From contig PXSD01000169.1 of assembly GCA_003023165.1 (NCBI GenBank), positions 12,582 to 45,674 of the forward strand: DNA of 33,093 nucleotides, written 5' to 3'. Origin of the DNA: Halobacteriales archaeon QS_9_67_15 (GTDB lineage Archaea; Halobacteriota; Halobacteria; Halobacteriales; Haloarculaceae). Under the pieces are notes generated by a model. The model ran no database searches, was not told the DNA's origin, and saw nothing but the letters and a program-made list of their open reading frames with translations. Shown piece by piece: positions 17,817 through 25,611 of this stretch (the first letter of the stretch is position 1; the number at the start of each line of letters is the position of its first letter). Both the position numbers and the translations under genes were made by a program.

Positions 17817-19087
17817 GCGGTCGTCACCCCCCCGAAGAGGCCGTCGGGACGGACCACGAGCACGAGGATCATGATCGCGAAGGCGGCGGCCGTCGAGAAC
17901 GACGACGGGATCCACACCAGCGAGACGGAGTTCGTGAGACCGATGAGGACCCCGCCGGCGATCGCACCGTATATCGACCCGATCCCGCCGAGGATGACCG
18001 CGGCGAAGATGAGCAACAGGAGGAGCCAGCCGAGGTTGAACGCGAGCGTCCCGCGCTCGAGGGCGATGAGGTACCCGGAGGCACCGGCGAGTCCGCCGCC
18101 GATGATCCACGTCGCGCGGACGACGCGTTCGGTCGGGATCCCGGTCACGCGCGCGAGGTCTTCGTTGTCGGCCATCGCGCGCATCGCCTTCCCGAGTTTC
18201 GTTCGCTGGAGCGTGACGTGGAGCGCGTACATCAGGACGACCGAGACGACGACGAGTGTCATCTCTGCGCTAGAGATGGTGACCAGCTCCGCCGAGTAGC
18301 TGCCGAAGTCGACCACGGGGAGTTCGGTGTAGAAAGCGCCGCTCGGCACGTCACCGCTCTGTGCCTGGATGACGGTCGACCGCTTGTCCGCGAACGCGAG
18401 TTTCCCGTCGACGCTCGCGAGGATGAGTTTCGCGCCCCCGGCGGTCAGCCCGCGGTTGCGCGCCCCGAAGACGAAGACGACGAGGTAGCGCAACGCGAGC
18501 GCAACGCCGATACTCGCGATGAGGACGGCGATGCCACTCTGGTCTCGCATCGGCTCGAAGATGATCCGGTCGAGGACCAGCGAGAGGACGATGGTCCCGA
18601 GGACGGCGACGACGAGGCCGGCGAAGACGGCGAGTGGCGTCTGGAAGACGTTGATCGAGAGTACCGCCGAACTGGGACCGTCCGGGCCGAAGCCGACGGT
18701 CGCGAGGTACAGGGCGTTCCCCTCGAACGCGCCCGAGCCGAACCCGGCGACGAGCCACGCGGCCGCCCACCCGGCGAACGCGCCGCTCGTGACGTAGTCG
18801 CCGTGCGCGAAGTTCGCGAAGCTCAGGATGCTGTAGGTCATCGAGAGGCCGATCCCCGCCAGTCCGATGCCGAGTCCGACGACGAGCCCGTTCCAGACCA
18901 GCGTGACCAGCCGGCCGACCGCGAGACTCCCGCCGAGGAGCGACGCGGACCCGACGGTCAGTTCGACCCCGACGAGCTTGAACAGGAGGTCGAGAAACAA
19001 CAGGACGAACAGACCGCCGAACAGCGTGGTCTTCGGGCGCTCGACGACCGCCAGTCGCCAGTCCGCGAGTCGCTCACTCGTGGCCAT
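17813..19087 (-). CDS. Branched-chain amino acid ABC transporter permease, LivH-like
   Basis: 'GIGLAGIGLSMTYSILSFANFAHGDYVTSGAF' LivH motif. Start MATSERLADW at 19087 preferred over the upstream Arg-rich extension. Confidence 0.9.
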   Translation of the reverse strand: MATSERLADWRLAVVERPKTTLFGGLFVLLFLDLLFKLVGVELTVGSASLLGGSLAVGRLVTLVWNGLVVGLGIGLAGIGLSMTYSILSFANFAHGDYVTSGAFAGWAAAWLVAGFGSGAFEGNALYLATVGFGPDGPSSAVLSINVFQTPLAVFAGLVVAVLGTIVLSLVLDRIIFEPMRDQSGIAVLIASIGVALALRYLVVFVFGARNRGLTAGGAKLILASVDGKLAFADKRSTVIQAQSGDVPSGAFYTELPVVDFGSYSAELVTISSAEMTLVVVSVVLMYALHVTLQRTKLGKAMRAMADNEDLARVTGIPTERVVRATWIIGGGLAGASGYLIALERGTLAFNLGWLLLLLIFAAVILGGIGSIYGAIAGGVLIGLTNSVSLVWIPSSFSTAAAFAIMILVLVVRPDGLFGGVTTA

Positions 19088-19427
19088 AGCTCGAGTACTG
19101 CGGCGGCGTCGGTCCGCGGTCGCGAGTCCACCCAGCTCGGCCCGTCCGTCGCCGCTTCGCGACGAACGAGCCGGTCCGTTCTGCGACCGACCGGCCCCAT
19201 CTCGACGACCGGCCGGAGCCGACGGACCCGGGCCGCCGGTCACCCCGTTCCCTCACGAATCTGTCATTCGTCACCGCCTGCGCTGTCGCCGTCGTGTCCT
19301 GCCGACGGACCGTGTGATCAATCGTCATACCGTATTCCTCTGTGGGACTGGAGCACCCAGGGTGATAAAACTCTTCGACAGTGGGCCGAAGAGATTAGTT
19401 CGTCCGCGGCCTCTGTTCGATGACTCG

Positions 19428-19910
19428 ATGGAAATCGAACTCGCGACGGTCGAGCAGGCCGAGCGCGTCACGGACCTGTGGGTCGCGCTCGCGGACGAGC
19501 AGATACAGTACGACTCGCACGTCCTGCCGGAGCGCAATCGGAGCATGGTCGCGGACGAGTTGACGCGCCACGCCGTGACCGACCGTCTCCTCGTCGCCAC
19601 GGAGAGAGGCGAGATCGTCGGATTCGTGATGTACGCACTCGACCGCGGCAGTTACGAGATGGACGTGACACAGGGGGTCGTCGAGAACCTCTACGTCGAG
19701 CCGGAGTCCCGCAACGAGGGGGTCGGTGGCGAGTTGCTCGCGGCTGCGGAGCGCCAGCTCGACGGACTCGGAGCGGAGACAGTTGTCCTGGAGGCGATGG
19801 CGGAGAATCTCGCCGCGAAACGGTTCTACCATCGGCACGACTACGACACCCATCGCGTGCAACTGGAGAAATCGCTGGAAAGCGATAACCACTCAAAGGA
19901 GGGGCGGTAA
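19428..19910 (+). CDS. GNAT-family N-acetyltransferase
   Basis: 'MEIELATVEQAERVTDLWVALADEQ...VENLYVEPESRNEGVGGELLAAAERQL...AMAENLAAKRFYHRHDY'. Confidence 0.88.
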   Translation: MEIELATVEQAERVTDLWVALADEQIQYDSHVLPERNRSMVADELTRHAVTDRLLVATERGEIVGFVMYALDRGSYEMDVTQGVVENLYVEPESRNEGVGGELLAAAERQLDGLGAETVVLEAMAENLAAKRFYHRHDYDTHRVQLEKSLESDNHSKEGR

Positions 19911-19921
19911 GGGACGACTGC

Positions 19922-19995
19922 GCCAGGGGAGCTTGGGTGGTTCAAGCACTCGACTTGTAATCGAGACTCCCGGGGTTCAAATCCCTGCCCTGGCT
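19922..19995 (+). tRNA. tRNA-Thr (anticodon TGT)
   Basis: Acceptor GCCAGGG/CCCTGGC, anticodon stem-loop CTCGA-CTTGTAA-TCGAG, T-arm CGGGG-TTCAAAT-CCCTG; hand-folded cloverleaf. Confidence 0.93.
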
Positions 19996-20053
19996 TCGGT
20001 TCGGACTCCCGGCTACCGTGATCACGCGCGCTCGAACACAGCCGGTCGGACGC

Positions 20054-20242
20054 TCAGGCTCCGCCTTCGAGCGGGTTGTACGTTCCGTTGATGTTCCACT
20101 CGTGGAGACAGAAGGGGTCGCCAGTGGGTCGGTCGCCGTCCTCGTCGGTCGCGACGGCCCACGTACCGCGGTCGTCGTCCCAGACGTCGGTTCGGCCGCA
20201 GCGTTCGCACTCGCGTTCATTCGGGGGGACAATGGTTGTCAT
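20054..20242 (-). CDS. Small HEWD-type zinc protein (CxxC ... HEWNINGTYNPLEGG)
   Basis: 62 aa 'MTTIVPPNERECERCGRTDVWDDDRGTWAVATDEDGDRPTGDPFCLHEWNINGTYNPLEGGA'; internal ATG at 20242 instead of the longer ORF. Confidence 0.85.
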   Translation of the reverse strand: MTTIVPPNERECERCGRTDVWDDDRGTWAVATDEDGDRPTGDPFCLHEWNINGTYNPLEGGA

Positions 20243-20255
20243 GCCACAGTCTCCG

Positions 20256-20280
20256 TCGCGGAGGGTAATTAATTCCGCGA
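20256..20280. promoter_or_regulatory. 7-bp inverted repeat TCGCGGA...TCCGCGA bracketing an AT-rich TATA-like core (TAATTAAT)
   Basis: Perfect arms at 20256-20262 and 20274-20280, centred about 26 bp upstream of the HEWD ATG (20242, - strand). Confidence 0.55.
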
Positions 20281-20336
20281 ACTCCGGACTCGCGCCGTCC
20301 CTCAGCCTGAAATGCCGACCGGTCGTACCCTCCGCT

Positions 20337-20960
20337 ATGATTTCGAGGCGCTCGTTCGTGGTCGCGACCTGTGGGGTGCTCGTCGCCGGTTGTTCGTCCG
20401 GATTGAGCGGGACCACGGACACCGACACCGACGAGGGGCCGGCGGGCACGACGGCGAGTACGGGAAACGGAACAACGACGGAGACCGGACGGATGGACCC
20501 GCTCACCGTCTCGACAAGTGCGTTCGACGACGGCGAATCGATCCCGAAGCGATACACTGGCGCCGGTGAGGACGTGTCGCCGCCGCTCACCGTCGAATCC
20601 GTCCCCGCCGACGCGGAGACGCTCGCCGTGGTGGTCGACGACCCGGACGCGAACGACTACCTCCACTGGCTGATCTGGAATATTCCAGCCGACCGGACGG
20701 AGATCCCCGAGGGGATCCCCCGGACGGAGACAGTCGACTCACTGGACGGTGCTCGACAGGGCACGAACGACTTCGGCGAGCTGGGCTATCGCGGGCCGTT
20801 CCCGCCGACGGACGACGGACCACACACCTACCGGTTCACGACCGTCGCCGTAGACACGACTCTCGACGTCGAGTCCGGTGCGGGACGCGACGCGCTCGAA
20901 TCGGCCCTCGACGGACACGTCGTCAACAGGCACCGATTCACGGGAGAATTCGAACGTTGA
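20337..20960 (+). CDS. YbhB/YbcL-family (PEBP-like) lipoprotein
   Basis: Lipobox 'VLVAGCSSG', then 'DGESIPKRYTGAGEDVSPPLTVESVPADAETLAVVVDDPDAN..HWLIWNIPADRTEIPEGIP' PEBP signature. Confidence 0.92.
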   Translation: MISRRSFVVATCGVLVAGCSSGLSGTTDTDTDEGPAGTTASTGNGTTTETGRMDPLTVSTSAFDDGESIPKRYTGAGEDVSPPLTVESVPADAETLAVVVDDPDANDYLHWLIWNIPADRTEIPEGIPRTETVDSLDGARQGTNDFGELGYRGPFPPTDDGPHTYRFTTVAVDTTLDVESGAGRDALESALDGHVVNRHRFTGEFER

Positions 20961-21074
20961 TCACATATCTCCCAAAGAACCGAATGTCTTAACGAACACC
21001 GTCTAAGATGGCGATTATACACCTAGTATCCCCTTGCAGGAACGCTTTTGATGACATGTGTTCACATAATAGGT

Positions 21075-21218
21075 ATGCATAAGGAGGACCCGTACACGCC
21101 GGAGAAGTCCCGGTACGAGTGCGTCGAGTGCCTGAACAGAGAGACGACCGACGGAACGGTGGGTGCCTGTCCCGAGTGTGGCGGTCGGATGAAGAACGTG
21201 GCCGTCCCGCGAGAGTAA
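21075..21218 (+). CDS. 47-aa rubrerythrin-like zinc-ribbon protein (missed by the ORF track)
   Basis: ATG..TAA: 'MHKEDPYTPEKSRYECVECLNRETTDGTVGACPECGGRMKNVAVPRE'; two CxxC knuckles. Confidence 0.85.
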   Translation: MHKEDPYTPEKSRYECVECLNRETTDGTVGACPECGGRMKNVAVPRE

Positions 21219-21255
21219 CAGAACACCGCGTTTCGGCGGCGACGGTGCTCGCCTG

Positions 21256-21337
21256 ATACGGATTATTGTAGCGATTTACCGGTACGCGCCGACCCCGGGG
21301 TCGTCGCAATCCGGAAATAATCTACAATAATCCGTAT
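21256..21337. repeat. 82-bp hairpin element with perfect 16-bp inverted ends and central palindrome; copy 2 of the dispersed repeat
   Basis: ATACGGATTATTGTAG (21256-21271) / CTACAATAATCCGTAT (21322-21337), central GACCCCGGGGTC palindrome (21291-21302); left 31 bp identical to 9543-9573. Confidence 0.92.
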
Positions 21338-21342
21338 GAGCC

Positions 21343-21804
21343 TTATTCGTCGAAGTCGGGGAGTTCGTCCGGCGGTTCGTAGTCCGCGCCCCAGTCGATG
21401 TACTCCGACTTGAGCACGTCACAGACAGTCTGCCCGAACTCGGTCAACCCCGCGTTGATAGTCGAGACGGTGCCCCAGGAGTCGAGCCCCGTGTGGATGT
21501 CCATCCGTCGCCAGTCTTCCGGGATCCCGGGGGCGTGGTAACCGACGCGGTCTGCGAAGTCGTCCCAGAAGAAGTCGAACTCCGCGAACAGACCCAGTTC
21601 GGTGCAGATGTCGAACGTCTCCTCGTCCATCTCGGTGCGGGCCGCCCAGTCATCGAATGCCTCCGCCCACGCGCCCGATTCGAGGAACTTGCCGAGTTCG
21701 TCGCGGCGGTAGTCGTCCACTTCGACGTTCACGTCGTCGTACTCCGCTGCGTCCAGTTGGGATTCGAGCTCGGGGGGGTCCGGCGGGGCGACGTCGAGTG
21801 TCAT
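21343..21804 (-). CDS. Conserved haloarchaeal hypothetical protein
   Basis: Acidic ORF from MTLDVAPPDPPELESQ; 'FDFFWDDFADRVGYHAPGIPEDWRRMDIHTGLDSWGTVSTINAGLTEFGQTV'. Confidence 0.7.
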   Translation of the reverse strand: MTLDVAPPDPPELESQLDAAEYDDVNVEVDDYRRDELGKFLESGAWAEAFDDWAARTEMDEETFDICTELGLFAEFDFFWDDFADRVGYHAPGIPEDWRRMDIHTGLDSWGTVSTINAGLTEFGQTVCDVLKSEYIDWGADYEPPDELPDFDE

Positions 21805-21874
21805 GCCACCGAGTACGTTCGGTCGCGGGAAAAGTCCACGCACACGCGGTCTCGCTCCGGCCGCTCCCCGGTCG

Positions 21875-22327
21875 TCACGAGTTCGCGTCCTTGTTGTCGC
21901 CGTCGAGCGCCTCTGCTCGCAGGCGCTCGCCCTCGTCGGTGGACACGGTGAGGGGTGGGACTTCCACGGGATTCCGGTCGCCGTCGATGGCGACGTAGAC
22001 CGAGTACGACTCGGTCGTCAGTTCGCGGTCGCCCGAGCGGGGATCCTCGCGGAAGACGCGCAGTCGGGCGCGGACGCTGGAGCGGCCGGTCTCGTAGACG
22101 TAGGCCTCGACGAGGGCCGTCTCGCCGACGGGAATGGGTCGCTTGAAGTCGACCTGGTCCATCCGGGCGGTGACGCAGTCCTGGCCGGCGAAGCGCATCG
22201 CGGCCATCGCGCCGACCTCGTCCATCCACTTGAGGACGTTCCCCCCGTGGGTGGTCCCGAGAGAGTTGGCGTGGTTCGGCTGGACCATGTAGCGGTTCTC
22301 CAGAAACGTGTCCATCAGGTCGGGCAT
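21875..22327 (-). CDS. Acyl-CoA thioesterase, hotdog fold
   Basis: 'MVQPNHANSLGTTHGGNVLKWMDEVGAMAAMRFAGQDCVTARMDQVDFKRPIPVGE' YciA/BFIT-like motif. Confidence 0.9.
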   Translation of the reverse strand: MPDLMDTFLENRYMVQPNHANSLGTTHGGNVLKWMDEVGAMAAMRFAGQDCVTARMDQVDFKRPIPVGETALVEAYVYETGRSSVRARLRVFREDPRSGDRELTTESYSVYVAIDGDRNPVEVPPLTVSTDEGERLRAEALDGDNKDANS

Positions 22328-22446
22328 TGCCGGCGGTTGGACGAGCGGCCTGTTAGGTCTGACCGTTCGGCGAGAACGCAGTCCGGAGTCCGAGTCGGAG
22401 CGTCCGCCTGCGGTCGGAGTGGCCCGCGATGGGCGGAATGGAGGGA

Positions 22447-22452
22447 TTTATA
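22447..22452 (+). promoter_or_regulatory. TATA-box candidate (TTTATA), leaderless spacing
   Basis: Centred about 27 bp upstream of ATG 22477. Confidence 0.6.
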
Positions 22453-22476
22453 CTCCGGCGAGGCAGGGGTAGGGGT

Positions 22477-23838
22477 ATGGACCGCGTAGACGTAGCGACC
22501 GTGGGCGGTGGCCCCGCCGGCACGTCGGCGGCGTGGGCGGCCGCCCGAGAGGGGGCCGACGCCCTCGTCGTCGAGAAGGGCGTCCCTCGGGCCGACCGCG
22601 ACCGCATCGGACCGGACTCGACGGACGCCGCCGGCATGCTCGACTACTGGGTCGACATCATGGACGTGTCGCCCGAGGCGATCCCGGACGACGTGATCCT
22701 TAGCGTCCTCGACGGCGCGGAGTTCATCGGCCCGACCGAGTCCGTCACGCTCGAAGAGACGGGCATCGATTCCTCGTACGACCACTTCGGGTTCGCCTTC
22801 CATCGCGCGAAGTTCGACGACTGGCTGCGCGACCGCGCCGAGGAGGCCGGCGGCACCTACCGCGTCGGAACCAGCGTCGACGGGGTCGAGACGGACCTCT
22901 CAGAATCCCCCCGACACACGCTTCGGCTCGCCGACGGCGACGAGATCGGAGCCGACTACCTGATCCTCGCCGACGGGCCACAGCGGACCGTCACCGCTGG
23001 CGTCCTCGACCAGTTCCTCCCCGGCGGCCGGAGCGCCTCGGACTACGTCGCGCCGAACGAGGCGAACCACATCGCCTACCAGGAACACCGCAAGATCCCG
23101 GAGGAGCTGTTCGACCCGGCCTACATCAAGTTCTGGTGGGGACTCATCCCTGGACACACCGCGTATCCGTGGATCTTCCCGAACGACGACAACGTCGCCC
23201 GCGTCGGCCTGACGATGCCCATCGGGATGGACCTCGACGACGTGGCGAACCCCGAGGGCTACGACCTGCTCGAACCCGACGACGAGCGGATCCCCTCCGG
23301 AGCGGTATACCTCCGGCGCCTGCTCGAACGGGAGTACCCGGGCTACGACCTCGACGACTTCCCGCTGGTCGAGGACCGCGGGAAACAGGACGGGACGGAG
23401 GCCTACCCGATCTCCTCGACGCGACCGATAGACTCGCCGACCGGCGCGGGCGTCGCCGTCGTCGGCGGCGCGATGGGGACGACCTCGGCGTTCCACGAAG
23501 GGGGTGACCACGTGGCCGTCCGAACCGGCAAGATCGCCGGCGAACTCGCCGCCAACGACCAGTTACTCAAGTACAATGGCCGCTGGAAGCGCGCCATCGG
23601 CGACGAGATCCTCAGGAACGTCGCGTTCGCGGAGATCGTCCGCGGCTGGGAACCGGACGACTGGGACCGCGTCTTCGCGGCGACCAGGCAGATGCAGCGC
23701 AAAGGCGGCTACGACTGGGGCGGCGCGCTGCGGTCGGGCGCGACCGCGCTGCGGGTTCTCGCGGACTACAAGTGGACGAAACGCGGCTTCAGCGACGGGA
23801 AGCACGTGCAGTTGCGACAGGACGAGTACACCGTCTGA
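22477..23838 (+). CDS. FAD-dependent oxidoreductase, geranylgeranyl-reductase-like
   Basis: N-terminal 'VDVATVGGGPAGTSAAWAAAREGADALVVEK' FAD-binding GxGxxG; 'FAFHRAKFDDWLRDRAEEAGGTYRVGTSVDGVE'. Confidence 0.85.
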   Translation: MDRVDVATVGGGPAGTSAAWAAAREGADALVVEKGVPRADRDRIGPDSTDAAGMLDYWVDIMDVSPEAIPDDVILSVLDGAEFIGPTESVTLEETGIDSSYDHFGFAFHRAKFDDWLRDRAEEAGGTYRVGTSVDGVETDLSESPRHTLRLADGDEIGADYLILADGPQRTVTAGVLDQFLPGGRSASDYVAPNEANHIAYQEHRKIPEELFDPAYIKFWWGLIPGHTAYPWIFPNDDNVARVGLTMPIGMDLDDVANPEGYDLLEPDDERIPSGAVYLRRLLEREYPGYDLDDFPLVEDRGKQDGTEAYPISSTRPIDSPTGAGVAVVGGAMGTTSAFHEGGDHVAVRTGKIAGELAANDQLLKYNGRWKRAIGDEILRNVAFAEIVRGWEPDDWDRVFAATRQMQRKGGYDWGGALRSGATALRVLADYKWTKRGFSDGKHVQLRQDEYTV

Positions 23839-23871
23839 AGACGAACAGAGTCGCGAACTGCCGGTTCGGGC

Positions 23872-24651
23872 TCAGGCGTCGGGGAACCGGACCGTGTGCC
23901 GGAGCGTCCCCACGTCGTCGACCTCTACCTCGACCTCGTCACCGTCCGAGAGCGGGCCGACGCCCTCGGGGGTCCCGGTGGCGATCACGTCGCCCGGTTC
24001 GAGCGTCATGTACTCCGTGGTCTCTTCGATCAGCTCTGGGACCGAGAAGACCATCCGGTCGATAGTCGAGGACTGTTTCGTCTCGCCGTTGACGCGCGAC
24101 TCGATGGTCGCGTCCGTCGAGAGGTGTTCGGGGGTTGCGATGACCGGCCCGATGGGTGCGGCGTTGTCGAAGGCCTTGCCGCGGACCCAGTTCCGTTCGA
24201 TGTCCTGGTCGTCGCGGTTGGAGATGTCGTTGAAGCAGGTGTAACCCGCGATCACGTCGTCCGCGTTGGCGGCGTCGACGTTCCGACACTGCTCGCCGAT
24301 GACGACGCCGAGTTCGGCCTCGTACTCGACGCGTTCCTTGCCGGCCGGGAGCGTCACCGTGCTACCGTGGGTCGCGACGGTGTTCGGCGTCTTGATGAAC
24401 AGGAGCGGACGGTCTGGGACCGCTTCGTCGCGCTCGTCGGCGTGGTCGGCGTAGTTGCGGCCGACGCAGATGATCTTCGTCGGTTCACAGGGTGCGAGGA
24501 TGTCGACCTCCTCGGGGTCGAACGTCTCGTCGCCGAACGCGATGCGCCCGTACGGTCCCGCGGCGGCGGTGACGACGTCTTCCCCCGCTTCGGTCGCCCA
24601 CCGACCGCCGCGCACGTTACCGGCAGAATCGCGAAAGCGGACGCGTCTCAT
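23872..24651 (-). CDS. Fumarylacetoacetate hydrolase family protein
   Basis: 'IICVGRNYADHADE', 'VEYEAELGVVIGEQCRNV', 'GYTCFNDISNRDDQ', 'MTLEPGDVIATGTPEGVGPL'. Confidence 0.92.
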   Translation of the reverse strand: MRRVRFRDSAGNVRGGRWATEAGEDVVTAAAGPYGRIAFGDETFDPEEVDILAPCEPTKIICVGRNYADHADERDEAVPDRPLLFIKTPNTVATHGSTVTLPAGKERVEYEAELGVVIGEQCRNVDAANADDVIAGYTCFNDISNRDDQDIERNWVRGKAFDNAAPIGPVIATPEHLSTDATIESRVNGETKQSSTIDRMVFSVPELIEETTEYMTLEPGDVIATGTPEGVGPLSDGDEVEVEVDDVGTLRHTVRFPDA

Positions 24652-24774
24652 GACCCGGATATGTCCCGGCCACCTGATAAGCGTTTTCAGAACGGGAGGA
24701 AGTAGCACACCGTCGTCGCCGGGGGGAGTCGAAGTACCGAACGGCTTTTGAGAGGCCGCACAGTAGCCCGCGCT

Positions 24775-25611
24775 ATGAACCTGCTCGTGGTCGGCGGCGG
24801 CGAGATGGGACGGTGGTTCGCCCGAACCGTCGCCGCCGGGACGCCCGACCCTCCGGCGGTCGCCGTCACCGACACCGACCCGAGCGTCGCCCGCGAGGCC
24901 GCCGACGCGCTGTCGGCGTCGCTCGACTCGGACGGAGCTGACGCGTCGGCCGCGCGGGTCCGTTCGGTCCCGACCGATACCGAGGAGGCCTTCGACGTGG
25001 TCGCATTCGCCGTCCCGGTCCCGGCCCTCGAAGCGGCCGTCGACTCGTACGCCGACCGCGCCGAACGGGCGCTCGTGGACGTGACGGGCGTCATGGGCCC
25101 GGCGGTCGAGACGATGGCCGCGGCCGCGCCCGACAGCGAGCGAGTCAGCTTGCACCCGCTGTTCGCCGCGTCGAACGCCCCGGGGAACGTCGCCGTCGTC
25201 CCCGACGCGCCCGGGCCGGTCACCGACGAGATCCGGGCGGCCATCGCGGCGGCGGGCAACAACTGCTTCGAGACGACCGCCGCGGAACACGACCGCGCGA
25301 TGGAGACGGTCCAGGCCCGCGCTCACGCGGCCGTGCTCGCGTTCGGACTCGCTGCCGAACCCGTCCCCGAGGAGTTCCAGACCCCCGTCTCGGCCGCGCT
25401 GTTCGACGCGCTCGAGACCGTCTCCGGGAACGACCCCGGCGTGTACGTCGACATCCAGAACGCCTTCGACGGCGCCGAGAGCGTGGCGGCCGCGGCGAGG
25501 GAGATCGCGGACGCCGACGACGAGACCTTCGAGCGATCGTATCGCTCGGCCGCCCCCGAATCAATCGACGATCCCGACGGTTCCACCGGACGCGAGGGGG
25601 GAGGATCGTGA
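24775..25611 (+). CDS. tyrA: Prephenate dehydrogenase-like (haloarchaeal TyrA)
   Basis: 'MNLLVVGGGEMGRWFARTV', 'ALVDVTGVMGPAVETM', 'VSLHPLFAASNAPGNVAVV', 'HDRAMETVQARAHAAVLAFGLAAE'. Confidence 0.85.
   Translation: MNLLVVGGGEMGRWFARTVAAGTPDPPAVAVTDTDPSVAREAADALSASLDSDGADASAARVRSVPTDTEEAFDVVAFAVPVPALEAAVDSYADRAERALVDVTGVMGPAVETMAAAAPDSERVSLHPLFAASNAPGNVAVVPDAPGPVTDEIRAAIAAAGNNCFETTAAEHDRAMETVQARAHAAVLAFGLAAEPVPEEFQTPVSAALFDALETVSGNDPGVYVDIQNAFDGAESVAAAAREIADADDETFERSYRSAAPESIDDPDGSTGREGGGS

Noticed and set aside
17813-19243. N-terminal extension of livH2 (MTGGPGPSAPAGRRDG...)
   Set aside because: Non-membrane Arg-rich upstream sequence; MATSERLADW at 19087 is the likelier start.
19371-19393. 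CTCTTCG...CGAAGAG inverted repeat upstream of the GNAT gene
   Set aside because: Only 7-bp arms with 9-bp loop and no clear relation to a TATA box; could be chance.
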